Positions 42,738-52,735 of a DNA stretch of 64,000 bases are shown here, piece by piece. Source of the stretch: Marixanthotalea marina (GTDB taxonomy: Bacteria; Bacteroidota; Bacteroidia; Flavobacteriales; Flavobacteriaceae); the NCBI GenBank assembly GCA_018883545.1, contig JAHLEH010000001.1:372001-436000 (forward strand), written 5' to 3'. Both the position numbers and the translations under genes were made by a program. The number at the start of each line of letters is the position of its first letter. Position 1 is the stretch's first letter. The notes beneath the pieces were generated by a model, which worked only from the letters and a program-made list of their open reading frames with translations, searched no databases and was not told the origin of the DNA.

Positions 42738-45542
42738 TTACAGATTGTTAATTGTCCATGATAAGTAGTACATAGAACCTATGTATCCCGTGCCAAATGC
42801 TGTAAAATATTCTTCCCCTGTTAGATTTGTAGCCCCTGCTTTAAAAATAGATTTAAGAGAAGGTACTTTGTAATTAATTTGGGCATCGACCACATGATAT
42901 GAAGGTATGTCTCCATTTCCAAAGGTGGCTTCCCAGAAATAACTATCGCTCCATCGCCATGCTACATTGAACCCAAAGTTTTTAAATAACTCGGTATTTC
43001 CAAAACTCACTTTGGTTTTATGTTCGGGTGTATTAAAATTAGTTGGGAAATCGGGGTTTGATTTTTTATCGAATTCTTGTTTGGCAAAAGTGTAATTACC
43101 TTCTAAATCGAAATCTCCAAATATTTTTTTGGATATGCCAATAGAGGCACCATAGGAACTCACATCTGCATCAGAGTTGGTGTAAGTACCATAAAGTTTA
43201 TAATCACCGTTTGCTATTGCTGCTATCGAAAGCGAGTTGTCGCCTACAGTACCATAAAAAGGAGCAACTACTACTGGTTGTGAAATAAAATCTTTATAGT
43301 TATTATAATAAGCACTAAAGTCTATGATTAAGTTGTTAAACTTTCCTCTATATCCAATTTCATAAGAAGTAATTTGCTCTGGTTTTACCAAATCAGGATT
43401 TGCAATGGCGTTGGGGTCTGCTAAAACTGCAGGATTTCCAGTTGCACCTAAAGTTTGCAAAGCTGTTAAGGTATATGAGTTTTCGTAAGCAGACCGTCCT
43501 GCTTGGCTAATTTGAGCGGGTACGCCCAATTGTTGTCCAGCTGAGCTAATATTGTAATTTCCAACGTAGCGATCCAGATTCGTAGGAGCTGCACCAACTA
43601 AAACAGCCAGCCCTGCATCTAACCCTATAAACAAATCTTGTGTTGAAGGATTTCTAAAACCTGTTTGCACAGATGCTCTGAAATTATGATTTTCATTTAG
43701 CGTTAAGCCTGCTGAAATCCTTGGAGAAAAGAAACCATCAAAGAATTCAGATTTATCATAACGTAATGAACCTGTAAGCTTTAAGTCTAATACATCATTT
43801 AATTCAATATTTTTTTGAATTTGAGAATAGACGCCGAATTCTTCGTAATCTATTGGACCATCAAAATCTGTGTAAATTGTGCCAGAAGAATTTAAGCTGT
43901 ACTGTCTGTACGAACCACCGACTTGAATTTCAGCCCAATTGATTAAATGACTAAAATTATAATTTCCGTTAACATGGTAATATTTTGATTGGTCTTGAAA
44001 TTTGGAGCCTGTTAATAAATTTGGGTCATTTATACTTCTGTTAAAAGCTGCTTCAAATTCTGGTGTGCCAGGTTCAAATCTTCCTATATCGGCAAAGGCT
44101 CTAGCTTGTTGGTGAATGATAGCTGGATTTGGATTTCCGCCACTACCGTATTCGGTTAAAAAAGTAGAAATATACGCTTGGGTGTATTGTGTGTACCAAT
44201 CTTCTCTAGATTTCCAAGCGTTATTGATGTTTACACCTGTTGCTACCATGTCATAAGAATCACCTGCCTTATCGGCAACGACGTAACCTCTTAAAAAGAA
44301 ATGATCATTTTTAACTTCTAGTTTATGTTGTTCTTGAAAAAAGCCATTAATATTATACCTATTGGTGCCTTGGTAAATTGTAGAGCCAACACCAATCTTA
44401 CCAACATAAGATATTTCAAAGTCATTTTCCCAAGGACGATAATACAATCCCCAATCTGCTTTTACACTTTCTGCATTATAGTTGGTTAAATCACCTTCAT
44501 TATATCCAGTACGAGTAACAGTTTGTGTACCCATTAAAACGGTACCTGGAGGTAAAAGACCAAGACCTATGGCAATTTGGTCAAAATTGATAGGTACTTG
44601 CAATTCATCGCCATAAACATTAATGCCATCATAGTCTGGATTGGCTCTAGTTTTTCCTGGATTGTATTTATCAGTTAGGTTATTAGCTGCCCAATCTGTT
44701 CCTTTTAGGTAACCAAAATTAACTTTTCCAGCAAATTTGTTACTAAATTTATAAGCAGCTCTAATGCTTACATCCGTATATTCATTGGTTCCTGCTGCTT
44801 TTTGGGAAGTTACCCCTCTTTTAATGGTAGCACTAATACCAGGGAAATCAAAAGGGTTTTTACTTCTCATGAATAGAATACCATTGAAAGCATTAGCTCC
44901 ATAGAGTGCAGATGAAGCACCAGGAAGTATCTCAACACTCAAAACATCGGTTTCAACCATGCCTAATAAATTTCCTAAAGGAAAATTTAGAGCTGGAGAG
45001 GAATTGTCCATACCATCTACCAATTGCATAAAGCGGTTATTGGCAAACGTAGCAAAGCCTCTGGTGTTTAATGATTTGAATGTTAAGCTATTAGTGTTAA
45101 TATCAACACCTTTTAAATTTTCCAAACCATCATAGAAATCGGCCGATGCCGTGTTTTTAATTTCCTTTAATCCGAAACGTTCAACTGTTACGGGCGACTC
45201 AAAAACACGTTCTGGAGTTCTTGATGCAGAAATGACGATTTCGTCTAAAGAAGTTCCAACTTTTAGAACAATATTAACAACTTGATTGTTGTCTGTAATA
45301 TCTATACTGGCTGTTTCAAAACCTACACTACTTGCCTGAATTGTAAACGGCGGGTTTGAACTGTATGTAATGGTGAAATTACCATCAAAATCTGTAATAG
45401 CACCGGTGTTGGTGCCAAGTACAATAACATTTGCACCAGGAACGGGTAGACCACTATCGTCGGTAACAGTTCCTGAAATTGTTGATTGTGAATACAAAGT
45501 AGCACAAAACAATAACGAAAGAAGGTTGAAAATTGTTTTCAT
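42738..45542 (-). CDS. TonB-dependent outer-membrane receptor with carboxypeptidase-regulatory-like domain
   Basis: This 934-residue outer-membrane transporter has a signal peptide (ending ATLYSQ), a CarboxypepD_reg-like beta-sandwich (ISGTVTDDSGLPVPGANVIV, residues 22-100), a plug domain (LDEIVISASRTPERVFESPVTVERF to EILPGASSALYGANAFNG, with NTRGFATFANNRFMQLVDGM) and a 22-strand barrel ending in YLSWTINNL. There is no SusD partner, so it is not a Sus-type glycan locus. The ligand (siderophore, vitamin or peptide) is unknown. It is a single-gene unit. Confidence 0.92.
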   Translation of the reverse strand: MKTIFNLLSLLFCATLYSQSTISGTVTDDSGLPVPGANVIVLGTNTGAITDFDGNFTITYSSNPPFTIQASSVGFETASIDITDNNQVVNIVLKVGTSLDEIVISASRTPERVFESPVTVERFGLKEIKNTASADFYDGLENLKGVDINTNSLTFKSLNTRGFATFANNRFMQLVDGMDNSSPALNFPLGNLLGMVETDVLSVEILPGASSALYGANAFNGILFMRSKNPFDFPGISATIKRGVTSQKAAGTNEYTDVSIRAAYKFSNKFAGKVNFGYLKGTDWAANNLTDKYNPGKTRANPDYDGINVYGDELQVPINFDQIAIGLGLLPPGTVLMGTQTVTRTGYNEGDLTNYNAESVKADWGLYYRPWENDFEISYVGKIGVGSTIYQGTNRYNINGFFQEQHKLEVKNDHFFLRGYVVADKAGDSYDMVATGVNINNAWKSREDWYTQYTQAYISTFLTEYGSGGNPNPAIIHQQARAFADIGRFEPGTPEFEAAFNRSINDPNLLTGSKFQDQSKYYHVNGNYNFSHLINWAEIQVGGSYRQYSLNSSGTIYTDFDGPIDYEEFGVYSQIQKNIELNDVLDLKLTGSLRYDKSEFFDGFFSPRISAGLTLNENHNFRASVQTGFRNPSTQDLFIGLDAGLAVLVGAAPTNLDRYVGNYNISSAGQQLGVPAQISQAGRSAYENSYTLTALQTLGATGNPAVLADPNAIANPDLVKPEQITSYEIGYRGKFNNLIIDFSAYYNNYKDFISQPVVVAPFYGTVGDNSLSIAAIANGDYKLYGTYTNSDADVSSYGASIGISKKIFGDFDLEGNYTFAKQEFDKKSNPDFPTNFNTPEHKTKVSFGNTELFKNFGFNVAWRWSDSYFWEATFGNGDIPSYHVVDAQINYKVPSLKSIFKAGATNLTGEEYFTAFGTGYIGSMYYLSWTINNL

Positions 45543-45697
45543 GGGCTTGGTAAAAATTTAATTTTAGCAATTTAAGTTAATAAATAACTTGTGAAAATAT
45601 ATACAAAAGTAACAAAAAAACTATGCACGCATAATATAATTATCAAAAAATAGCTTTTTTAATTGATTTATTGATAAAAATCTACTATATAAATGAT

Positions 45698-45735
45698 AAA
45701 AACCCAAAACAACAGGGTTGTTATTATGGGTTTTT
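45698..45735 (-). terminator. Terminator of glmS
   Basis: AAAAACCCA (45698-45706) pairs with TGGGTTTTT (45727-45735), and an inner AACAAC/GTTGTT stem extends it. It lies 25 bases past the glmS stop. The rest of the 217-base gap to the receptor gene is AT-rich and holds the receptor's promoter region, with no clear motif. Confidence 0.75.
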
Positions 45736-45759
45736 AAATAAGATAAAATTTTACGCTTT

Positions 45760-47607
45760 TTATTCGACCGTTACAGATTTAGCCAAATTTCTTGGTTGGT
45801 CAACATTTTTGCCAAGCATAACAGCTATGTAGTACGATAAAAGTTGAAGGGGTATAGTATTTAATAATGGCGATAGCGATTCTAACGTTTCAGGAACCTC
45901 AATAACATGGTCCGCTAGTTCTCTAACGGTTTTGTCTCCTTCTGTTACAATACCTATAATTTTTCCTTTTCTTGACTTTATTTCCTGAATATTACTCACT
46001 ACTTTTTCGTAGTGTGGTGTTTTTGTTGCAATAACAACAATAGGCATGTTTTCGTCAATTAATGCTATTGGACCGTGTTTCATTTCAGCAGCTGGGTAGC
46101 CTTCGGCATGTATATAGGAAATCTCTTTTAATTTCAAAGCGCCTTCTAAGGCTACAGGAAAATTATAGCCTCTTCCTAGATATAAAAAGTTTGAAACATC
46201 CTTATATGTATAAGCAATTTCTTTAATTGAAGCTTCGGCTTTTAATGCTTTTTCTACTTTTTTCGGAATCATTTCAAGTTCTAATAAATGATGCCTAAAG
46301 TCTGAGCTTGAAATAGTACCTTTTGCTCTTGCCAAGCGCAAGGCCATTAATGTTAAAACCGTAATTTGTGTTGTAAATGCTTTGGTTGAAGCAACGCCAA
46401 TTTCTGGTCCTGCATGCGTATAGGCTCCCGCATGGGTTTCTCTAGCGATTGACGAACCAACAACATTACAAACACCAAAAACAAAAGCACCTTTCGACTT
46501 GGCTAATTTTATAGCTGCCAGTGTATCGGCTGTTTCGCCAGATTGCGAAATGGCAATTAAAACATCATTTTCGGTAATAACAGGGTTACGATACCTAAAC
46601 TCTGATGCGTATTCAACTTCAACAGGAATTCTTGCAAGATCTTCAAAAATATATTCGGCAACCAAACCTGCATGCCAAGATGTCCCACAAGCAGCAATAA
46701 TAATGCGGTTGGCATTCAGGAATTTTTTCATATTATCTTCAACACCGGCCATTTTTATAATGGCTTCTTCCCTTAAAAGCCGACCTCTGTAAGTATCGTT
46801 AATTGCCTTTGGTTGTTCAAAGATTTCCTTTAGCATGAAATGGTCGAATCCACCTTTTTCAATTTGCTCAAGATTTATTTGAAGTTCTTGTACATAAGTA
46901 TCGACTAAAGAATCATCTTTTATTTTTCTAATTTTAATATCCTTACCTTCACGTATAATGGCCATTTCTTCGTCTTCAAGATAAACGGCATTTTTTGTGA
47001 ACTCAATGAAAGGAGAAGCATCGCTGGCTATAAAGAATTCATTTTCGCCAATACCAACAGCTAGTGGACTGCCCAGGCGAGCTATAATGATTTCGTCAGG
47101 TTTAGCTTTGTCAAAAACTGCAATGGCATAAGCACCAATAACTTGGTTTAATGCGATTTGAACGGCTTTTCCTAGCTTTACATTTTCTTTCTTTTTTACA
47201 TCTTCAATAAGGTTAATTAAAACCTCGGTGTCTGTATCTGATTTAAAAGTATAGCCACGAGAAATAAGCTCTTGTTTTAGAGCGGCGTAATTTTCTATAA
47301 TACCATTATGAATAATGACTAATTCGCCAGAGTTTGAAATATGAGGGTGTGAGTTGACACTATTAGGAACGCCATGAGTAGCCCATCTTGTATGGCCTAA
47401 ACCTATGTGGCCTAAATTAGGAATTTCTTGCTGCACACAATTTTCTAAATCGGCAACTTTGCCTTTAGTCTTGGAAACATTTAAACTGGTGCCATCAAAA
47501 AGAGCAATTCCTGCACTGTCGTAACCTCTGTACTCCAATCTTTTTAGACCTTCTATAATAATTGGGTAAGCTTCTCTATGTCCTATATATCCAACAATTC
47601 CACACAT
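45760..47607 (-). CDS. glmS: Glutamine-fructose-6-phosphate aminotransferase GlmS
   Basis: This 615-residue enzyme makes glucosamine-6-phosphate for peptidoglycan and LPS. The N-terminal amidotransferase begins MCGIVGYIG with Cys2 as nucleophile. Two SIS domains follow (AACGTSWHAGLVAEY, AISQSGETADTLAAI, GPEIGVASTKAFTTQ), and the enzyme ends in the standard LAKSVTVE. Length is typical. No glmS ribozyme is seen upstream, as expected outside Firmicutes. Confidence 0.98.
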   Translation of the reverse strand: MCGIVGYIGHREAYPIIIEGLKRLEYRGYDSAGIALFDGTSLNVSKTKGKVADLENCVQQEIPNLGHIGLGHTRWATHGVPNSVNSHPHISNSGELVIIHNGIIENYAALKQELISRGYTFKSDTDTEVLINLIEDVKKKENVKLGKAVQIALNQVIGAYAIAVFDKAKPDEIIIARLGSPLAVGIGENEFFIASDASPFIEFTKNAVYLEDEEMAIIREGKDIKIRKIKDDSLVDTYVQELQINLEQIEKGGFDHFMLKEIFEQPKAINDTYRGRLLREEAIIKMAGVEDNMKKFLNANRIIIAACGTSWHAGLVAEYIFEDLARIPVEVEYASEFRYRNPVITENDVLIAISQSGETADTLAAIKLAKSKGAFVFGVCNVVGSSIARETHAGAYTHAGPEIGVASTKAFTTQITVLTLMALRLARAKGTISSSDFRHHLLELEMIPKKVEKALKAEASIKEIAYTYKDVSNFLYLGRGYNFPVALEGALKLKEISYIHAEGYPAAEMKHGPIALIDENMPIVVIATKTPHYEKVVSNIQEIKSRKGKIIGIVTEGDKTVRELADHVIEVPETLESLSPLLNTIPLQLLSYYIAVMLGKNVDQPRNLAKSVTVE

Positions 47608-47730
47608 AATTAAAATTGATTTGGGTTAAAAATGATGAGTAAATATGTAAAAATAAACAATAAATGAAACTAATTATTATATGAAAGTTTTATTTATACG
47701 ATAAAATACCCAAAAGGGTAGACTTTCTTG

Positions 47731-47767
47731 AAGCTTTAATAGCTATTATCATTAGCTATTAAAGCTT
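47731..47767. terminator. Long inverted repeat after the DUF4270 gene
   Basis: AAGCTTTAATAGCT (47731-47744) and AGCTATTAAAGCTT (47754-47767) are perfect 14-bp arms around a 9-base loop and overlap the DUF4270 stop codon. There is no T run, so it may act as an RNA-stabilising hairpin instead. A small TACCC/GGGTA hairpin lies next to it (47707-47720). Confidence 0.45.
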
Positions 47768-49433
47768 AATTGGTTTCTTTAGGTTCGGAATAATAAATCT
47801 CCAGTTTCATTCTTTTATTTTCTGGAACATTGTCGGTCGCACCATATAAAATGGTTCCTCTTGGTATAAGCATGGATGCTGAAGGTACTCTAGTAACAGT
47901 ATCGTTGCTATTTAATATTCTAGAAGAACTGGTGTTATTGACGTTTGGAGATAAAACTAGGCCAATTTTTGTGTTTGTAGAATCTCTGGTTAATATATTG
48001 TTTAGGTATTCTGTAAGTCGTATTTTGTATTTTGGCCCACCATTGTTAGTAGATCTCTGGCCAAGGCTTATGACTTTAGAACTTAGAGGGTCACTGCTGT
48101 TCAATGTTGGGTCAAAATCATAGTCTGTGGTTGTTAGATTATTTCTAACATCGTAAACATAAATTCTATCATATTTGTGGGCTTCATCATTAAGAGTTTC
48201 GTCTTCATAAATAACCAATTGTGCTTCGTTTATCAATCTTTTTAAAGGACGCCTGCCGTTTACTGGATCTAAATAATTTCCGCCATCATCAAGTTTCAGA
48301 TAATTTTTTCTAAAACATTCCAGGGCATCATCATCTACATTTCCGTCACCATCGCAATCAACCAAGCCACCAAATAAATCAACAACAGCCATAGAGCCTT
48401 CAATACCTTTTAAATAAAGCTTATCATCATTTGTATTAGATAAATCGACTTTTGAATAATTGTTTATAAAAGTGTTTAATCTATTTCCTGTTAAATTTAA
48501 GGTATAGGAATCTTTGGTTCTAAGATCGGTTTCTCCACTAGTGTAATATATGGTTATAGTAGAAGCTTCTTGACCAAAATTCAATAAAATCATATTTCCT
48601 TGGTCATTAACAGGTGTTGCTTTGATATACAAGCCACGGAAATAGTTTTTAAAATTGTTATCATTGCTTAGCTCAATCTGTCCTTCTTTTTCAAATATGG
48701 TATTATGCCAAAATGTAGTGTCTAATTTTACACGAAGTCTTGGTGATGACCTGGTAATTTCATCATTACCATCAGACACCAAAGTTTTTAGCACAATCGT
48801 TTCGTTACTTGGAACAAAAAGAGAGTCCCTGTAAATTAAATCACCTTTAAAATTATCGAAATTTATGGTAGAGCTACCTGTTATGGCATGGTTGTCTGTT
48901 CCAACAATAGCACCATCAGCTTTCGAAAAATAGTTTTGTTGAGCGTCTGTTGGTGAACTAGGATCGAAATCTCTTAAGAAATAATTGTTTTGGTATATTT
49001 TTAGATCAATAGGGGCATTACCATATAAGGAGTCTTTAATGGAATATATTGCATTTCCTAATGAATCTTGACCTATTATTTTGCTAAAATAAGGGATGGT
49101 TAACACTACAGAATCTATCTTTGGATTGGTGCCAAAAGATGGATTGTCAATTGCAGGGTCTACTTGAGTAATGATGCTAGCGCTTGTAGAACCATAAGCA
49201 GGATCGTTGTAAAAACCTAACAGTGCAGAGGTTAAATTATTAATTTGTAAAGAGTCTAATTTTTTATTGTATGCTGTTATTTTTCCTGTGAATTTATTGT
49301 CTAAAATGTTCGAGTTGCCACTTCCTAATACATCACTTTCTACAGAACTGAAATCTTTATCGCAGGCAATAAAAAACACGGTTAAAAATAGAATTACACC
49401 AGTAAACTCAAGGGCTTTTAATATCTTTTTCAT
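47766..49433 (-). CDS. DUF4270 family lipoprotein
   Basis: This 555-residue protein has a lipoprotein signal (lipobox FFIAC, Cys near residue 24). The mature part starts KDFSSVESDVLG and has the DUF4270 pattern TGKITAYNKKLDSLQINNL...LLGFYNDPAYGSTSASIITQ, then a long beta-rich region ending YGATDNVPENKRMKLEIYYSEP. The family is restricted to Bacteroidota, is exported, and has no known function. The gene is regularly found between glmS and the GT5 gene. It lies 21 bases after the GT5 gene in the same direction, so they probably form an operon. Confidence 0.9.
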   Translation of the reverse strand: MKKILKALEFTGVILFLTVFFIACDKDFSSVESDVLGSGNSNILDNKFTGKITAYNKKLDSLQINNLTSALLGFYNDPAYGSTSASIITQVDPAIDNPSFGTNPKIDSVVLTIPYFSKIIGQDSLGNAIYSIKDSLYGNAPIDLKIYQNNYFLRDFDPSSPTDAQQNYFSKADGAIVGTDNHAITGSSTINFDNFKGDLIYRDSLFVPSNETIVLKTLVSDGNDEITRSSPRLRVKLDTTFWHNTIFEKEGQIELSNDNNFKNYFRGLYIKATPVNDQGNMILLNFGQEASTITIYYTSGETDLRTKDSYTLNLTGNRLNTFINNYSKVDLSNTNDDKLYLKGIEGSMAVVDLFGGLVDCDGDGNVDDDALECFRKNYLKLDDGGNYLDPVNGRRPLKRLINEAQLVIYEDETLNDEAHKYDRIYVYDVRNNLTTTDYDFDPTLNSSDPLSSKVISLGQRSTNNGGPKYKIRLTEYLNNILTRDSTNTKIGLVLSPNVNNTSSSRILNSNDTVTRVPSASMLIPRGTILYGATDNVPENKRMKLEIYYSEPKETN

Positions 49434-49454
49434 ATATATTTACAAGGAAATCGA

Positions 49455-50264
49455 CTAGCTTAAAACGTCTGTGTTTAAAAATTTTGTGTAAGCTTCACCG
49501 AATTCATCTCTACTTTTATATTCTAAAACAGGTTTATTTGCATCTTTAATGTAAGCGGTTAAATCTTTGGGTATTTCTTCAGATCCAACAATTAGGGCGT
49601 CAGAATAATCAATCGCAACCTTCATTAAATTTGTATACGATGGCTGTTCCAAAACTTTAATGGCTTCCTCATTAAGATTGTCAAATTTAACTTTATTAAA
49701 CATATCATTGCTTAACGTATTGTTAAAACTTTGATTGTAAACAGAGGTAACAATTTTACTTTCGTTGAACAAGGGCTCGTCTTTATAATAATCTTTTAGA
49801 TAAATAGGAAGCAACGATGCCAGCCACCCATGCACATGTATAACATCTGGCGACCAATTTAATTTCTTAACGGTTTCTATTACGCCTTTTGCAAAAAATA
49901 TGGCACGCTCGTCATTATCAGGAAAAAGGGCGCCGTTTTCATCGGTAAGCGTTGCCTTTCTTTTAAAGTATTCGTCGTTGTCTATAAAATAAACTTGTAT
50001 ACGTTCTTTTGGTATGGACGCTACTTTTATAATTAACGGCATATCTAAATCGTTAATTACCAAATTTATTCCCGATAATCTTATTACTTCGTGTAGTTGA
50101 TGTCTTCTTTCATTAATATTTCCGTATCTGGGCATGAAAATCCTTATTTGCCCGCCTTGTTGGTTTACCAATCTAGGAGCTTCAAATGACATTGAAGAAA
50201 TTTCGGTTTCAGGTAAATAAGGTACTACTTCAGATGATACGTACAATATCCTCTTATCTTTCAT
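49455..50264 (-). CDS. Half-length glycogen synthase-like protein (GT5 N-terminal domain)
   Basis: This 269-residue protein corresponds only to the N-terminal Rossmann domain of glycogen/starch synthase: RILYVSSEVVPYLPETEISSM, IRIFMPRYGNINERRHQLHEV, DNDERAIFFAKGVIETV and WSPDVIHVHGWLASLLP. The KxGG sugar-nucleotide motif after the first strand is replaced (residues 14-18 YLPET), and the C-terminal catalytic domain is missing. It is therefore unlikely to be an active synthase. Its conserved position beside panC suggests another role. It is divergent from panC. Confidence 0.85.
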   Translation of the reverse strand: MKDKRILYVSSEVVPYLPETEISSMSFEAPRLVNQQGGQIRIFMPRYGNINERRHQLHEVIRLSGINLVINDLDMPLIIKVASIPKERIQVYFIDNDEYFKRKATLTDENGALFPDNDERAIFFAKGVIETVKKLNWSPDVIHVHGWLASLLPIYLKDYYKDEPLFNESKIVTSVYNQSFNNTLSNDMFNKVKFDNLNEEAIKVLEQPSYTNLMKVAIDYSDALIVGSEEIPKDLTAYIKDANKPVLEYKSRDEFGEAYTKFLNTDVLS

Positions 50265-50458
50265 AGGTTTATTTTTGCCGTTTTTTGATGATTTTAATGA
50301 CTTCCCTTTAGTTTTTTCCTATCAAAAAAACGATTAAAACGAGATTTATAATTGTTTGGCTTTTGAAAATTCAAAATAAAAAACACGCAAAAGTACAAAA
50401 ATTTATGCAGATTGGTTGTAAAATCTTAAGTTTGCCCCCATTAATTTTACAAAAAGCA

Positions 50459-51307
50459 GTGAAAGTTTTTTCAGAAAAGAAACAGATAGCACCTGTAATT
50501 AATACTTTTAGGGCAAATCATAAAACCATTGGTTATGTAGCAACTATGGGGGCTTTGCATAAAGGTCATTTGGCTTTGGTTGAAAAAGCTTTAGACGAAA
50601 ATGATGCGGTGGTGGTTAGTATTTTTGTGAATCCTACCCAATTTAACAATCCAGATGATTTAGAAAAATACCCCAGAACATTGGAGGGCGATGTGAAACT
50701 TCTAGAAACCCTTTCTAATGATATTTTGGTTTATGCTCCAACAGTAGCTGATATTTACGAAGGCAAAACAGAATCTGAACATTTCGATTTTGATGGCTTG
50801 GAACATGAAATGGAAGGGCGCTTTAGAGAAGGGCATTTTAACGGGGTTGCTACTGTTGTGAAGCGTTTCTTTGAGATTTTAAAACCAGATAACGCCTATT
50901 TTGGGGAAAAAGACTTTCAACAATTACAGATTATAAAGAAATTAGTTGAAAAATATCAAATCCCTGTAAGCGTAATAGGTTGCAGAATTTACAGAGAACC
51001 TAGTGGTCTTGCAATGAGTTCACGTAATGCACGACTAAAGGATGCACATTTAAAAGCAGCGCCTTTTATATACAAAACATTAAAAGTTGCTAAAAAGCGT
51101 TTTGGCACAAAAAGTGCTAATAATGTAACCGAATGGGTAGAGAATCAATTTAAAGGACAGGCTTTGTTGGAACTAGAATATTTCATAATTGCAGATGCCA
51201 ATACCTTAAAAGTTTCTACCAGAAAAACTAAAAACAAAAAATATAGAGCGTTTATTGCAGTATATGCGGGGGATGTTAGACTGATTGATAATATCGCACT
51301 AAATTAA
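50459..51307 (+). CDS. panC: Pantothenate synthetase PanC
   Basis: This enzyme joins pantoate and beta-alanine using ATP. I start at GTG 50459 ([14 protein letters not shown]), which gives 282 residues, the family length. Earlier TTG (50363) or ATG (50405) starts would add unrelated residues. Motifs: [17 protein letters not shown] (Ala in place of the usual Pro), [36 protein letters not shown] and [12 protein letters not shown]. panD follows 13 bases later. Confidence 0.93.
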   Translation: MKVFSEKKQIAPVINTFRANHKTIGYVATMGALHKGHLALVEKALDENDAVVVSIFVNPTQFNNPDDLEKYPRTLEGDVKLLETLSNDILVYAPTVADIYEGKTESEHFDFDGLEHEMEGRFREGHFNGVATVVKRFFEILKPDNAYFGEKDFQQLQIIKKLVEKYQIPVSVIGCRIYREPSGLAMSSRNARLKDAHLKAAPFIYKTLKVAKKRFGTKSANNVTEWVENQFKGQALLELEYFIIADANTLKVSTRKTKNKKYRAFIAVYAGDVRLIDNIALN

Positions 51308-51308
51308 T

Positions 51309-51316
51309 TATCTTTG
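51309..51316 (+). promoter_or_regulatory. -7 promoter element of panD
   Basis: TATCTTTG followed by CACC lies four bases before the panD ATG and overlaps the panC stop region. It would yield an essentially leaderless panD transcript in addition to read-through from panC. Confidence 0.5.
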
Positions 51317-51320
51317 CACC

Positions 51321-51671
51321 ATGCAAATTCAGGTAGTAAAATCTAAAATACATAGGGTAAAATGTACAGGCGCAGACCTAAATTACATTGGTAGTATTAC
51401 TATTGATGAAGATTTAATGGATGCTGCCAACATTATTCAAGGGGAAAAAGTCCAAATCGTAAATAACGATAACGGTGAGCGACTTGAAACTTACGTAATA
51501 CCAGGGCCACGTAATTCTGGCGAAATTACATTAAATGGTGCTGCCGCCAGAAAAGTATCGGTAGGCGACACGCTTATATTAATTACCTACGCCATTATGG
51601 ACATAGAAGAAGCCAAAGTGTTTAAACCTTCTCTGGTGTTTCCAGATGAGAGCACAAATTTGTTAAAATAA
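51321..51671 (+). CDS. panD: Aspartate 1-decarboxylase PanD
   Basis: This 116-residue pyruvoyl enzyme makes beta-alanine from aspartate for PanC. The self-cleavage site is Gly24-Ser25 in [13 protein letters not shown], and Lys9, His11, Arg54-equivalent ([15 protein letters not shown]) and the [19 protein letters not shown] motif are present. It sits between panC and the YbhN-like gene, all in the same direction. Confidence 0.97.
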   Translation: MQIQVVKSKIHRVKCTGADLNYIGSITIDEDLMDAANIIQGEKVQIVNNDNGERLETYVIPGPRNSGEITLNGAAARKVSVGDTLILITYAIMDIEEAKVFKPSLVFPDESTNLLK

Positions 51672-51675
51672 ACGT

Positions 51676-52644
51676 TTGAATCCGAAAATATCGAAATCAT
51701 TAAAAATAATACTCCCACTTTTACTGGGAGTTTTTTTGGTTTGGTATTCACTCAGTAAGGTGTCTTTAGACCAGTTGATTAGTTATTTTCAAAAGGCAGA
51801 TTACAGTTGGATTTTTCTCGGGATGGTGTTAGGCTTATTAAGCCATTTATCTAGGGCCTATCGTTGGCTGTTTATGCTGGAACCATTGGGTTTTAAGGTT
51901 AAGTTTGGTAATAGTATGATGGCTGTTTTCTCTACGTACTTAATTAATTATACCATTCCGCGTGCTGGAGAAGTGGCAAGGGCAACTATCTTAACAAATT
52001 ATGAGCGTGTTCCTTTTGAAAAGGGATTTGGTACCATTGTGGCAGAACGGATAGCCGACCTTATTATGCTTATGCTTATAATGGCAATCACACTCTTTCT
52101 CCATTTCGATTTTATCTACGGATTTTTAATTGAAAAATTCAACCCATTAAATATTTTAATTGCTTTTGTGGCTTTGGGGTTTTTAGCATTATTGTTTTTT
52201 AAGTATGTTAAAAAAAGCGATTCTAAAATAGCTGTGAGAATAAAGGTTTTTATAAGTGGTTTAATTGAAGGTGCTTTCAGTATTTTTAAAATGAAAAAAA
52301 AGTGGCCTTTTGTTTTTCATACTGTATTTATATGGGTTATGTATGTGCTCATGTTTTATGTAACTTCACTATCGGTTGAAGATTTAGGAATGCTTTCTTT
52401 GGGAGCAGTTTTAACGGCTTTCATTGCTGGAAGTTTTAGTATAGCCGCTACAAACGGCGGTGTTGGCTCTTACCCATTGGCTATTTATGCCGCCTTATCC
52501 ATTTTTAATATTGCTGAAGCACCCAGTATTGCCTTGGGTTGGATTATGTGGGCGTCTCAAACACTTATGGTAATTATTTGTGGTGGACTTTCATTAATCT
52601 ATTTGCCTATTTATAATAGAAACAAGACTCAAAAACAAGTTTGA
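51676..52644 (+). CDS. YbhN/AglD-like lysylphosphatidylglycerol synthase transmembrane-domain protein
   Basis: This 322-residue inner-membrane protein has about eight helices and the LPG_synthase_TM pattern: SHLSRAYRWLFMLEPLGFKVKFGNSMMAVFSTYLINYTIPRAGE and ATNGGVGSYPLAIYA. The start is TTG at 51676, four bases after panD. Relatives are flippase-like or lipid-modifying proteins, some of them MprF parts. The soluble aminoacyl-transferase domain is absent, so a lipid transport role is likelier than synthesis. Confidence 0.88.
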   Translation: MNPKISKSLKIILPLLLGVFLVWYSLSKVSLDQLISYFQKADYSWIFLGMVLGLLSHLSRAYRWLFMLEPLGFKVKFGNSMMAVFSTYLINYTIPRAGEVARATILTNYERVPFEKGFGTIVAERIADLIMLMLIMAITLFLHFDFIYGFLIEKFNPLNILIAFVALGFLALLFFKYVKKSDSKIAVRIKVFISGLIEGAFSIFKMKKKWPFVFHTVFIWVMYVLMFYVTSLSVEDLGMLSLGAVLTAFIAGSFSIAATNGGVGSYPLAIYAALSIFNIAEAPSIALGWIMWASQTLMVIICGGLSLIYLPIYNRNKTQKQV

Positions 52645-52735
52645 TTTCACGTTGCAGATTTCAACTTTCAACTTTTTGAAAAGTTAGGTCTTATTTCTTA
52701 CCTTGCCATAGATAAAATCTCAAATCACTTTCACA

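Noticed and set aside
42738-45542. Polysaccharide utilisation locus around the TonB-dependent receptor
   Set aside because: There is no SusD homologue, glycoside hydrolase or sulfatase nearby; the receptor stands alone between atpD and glmS.
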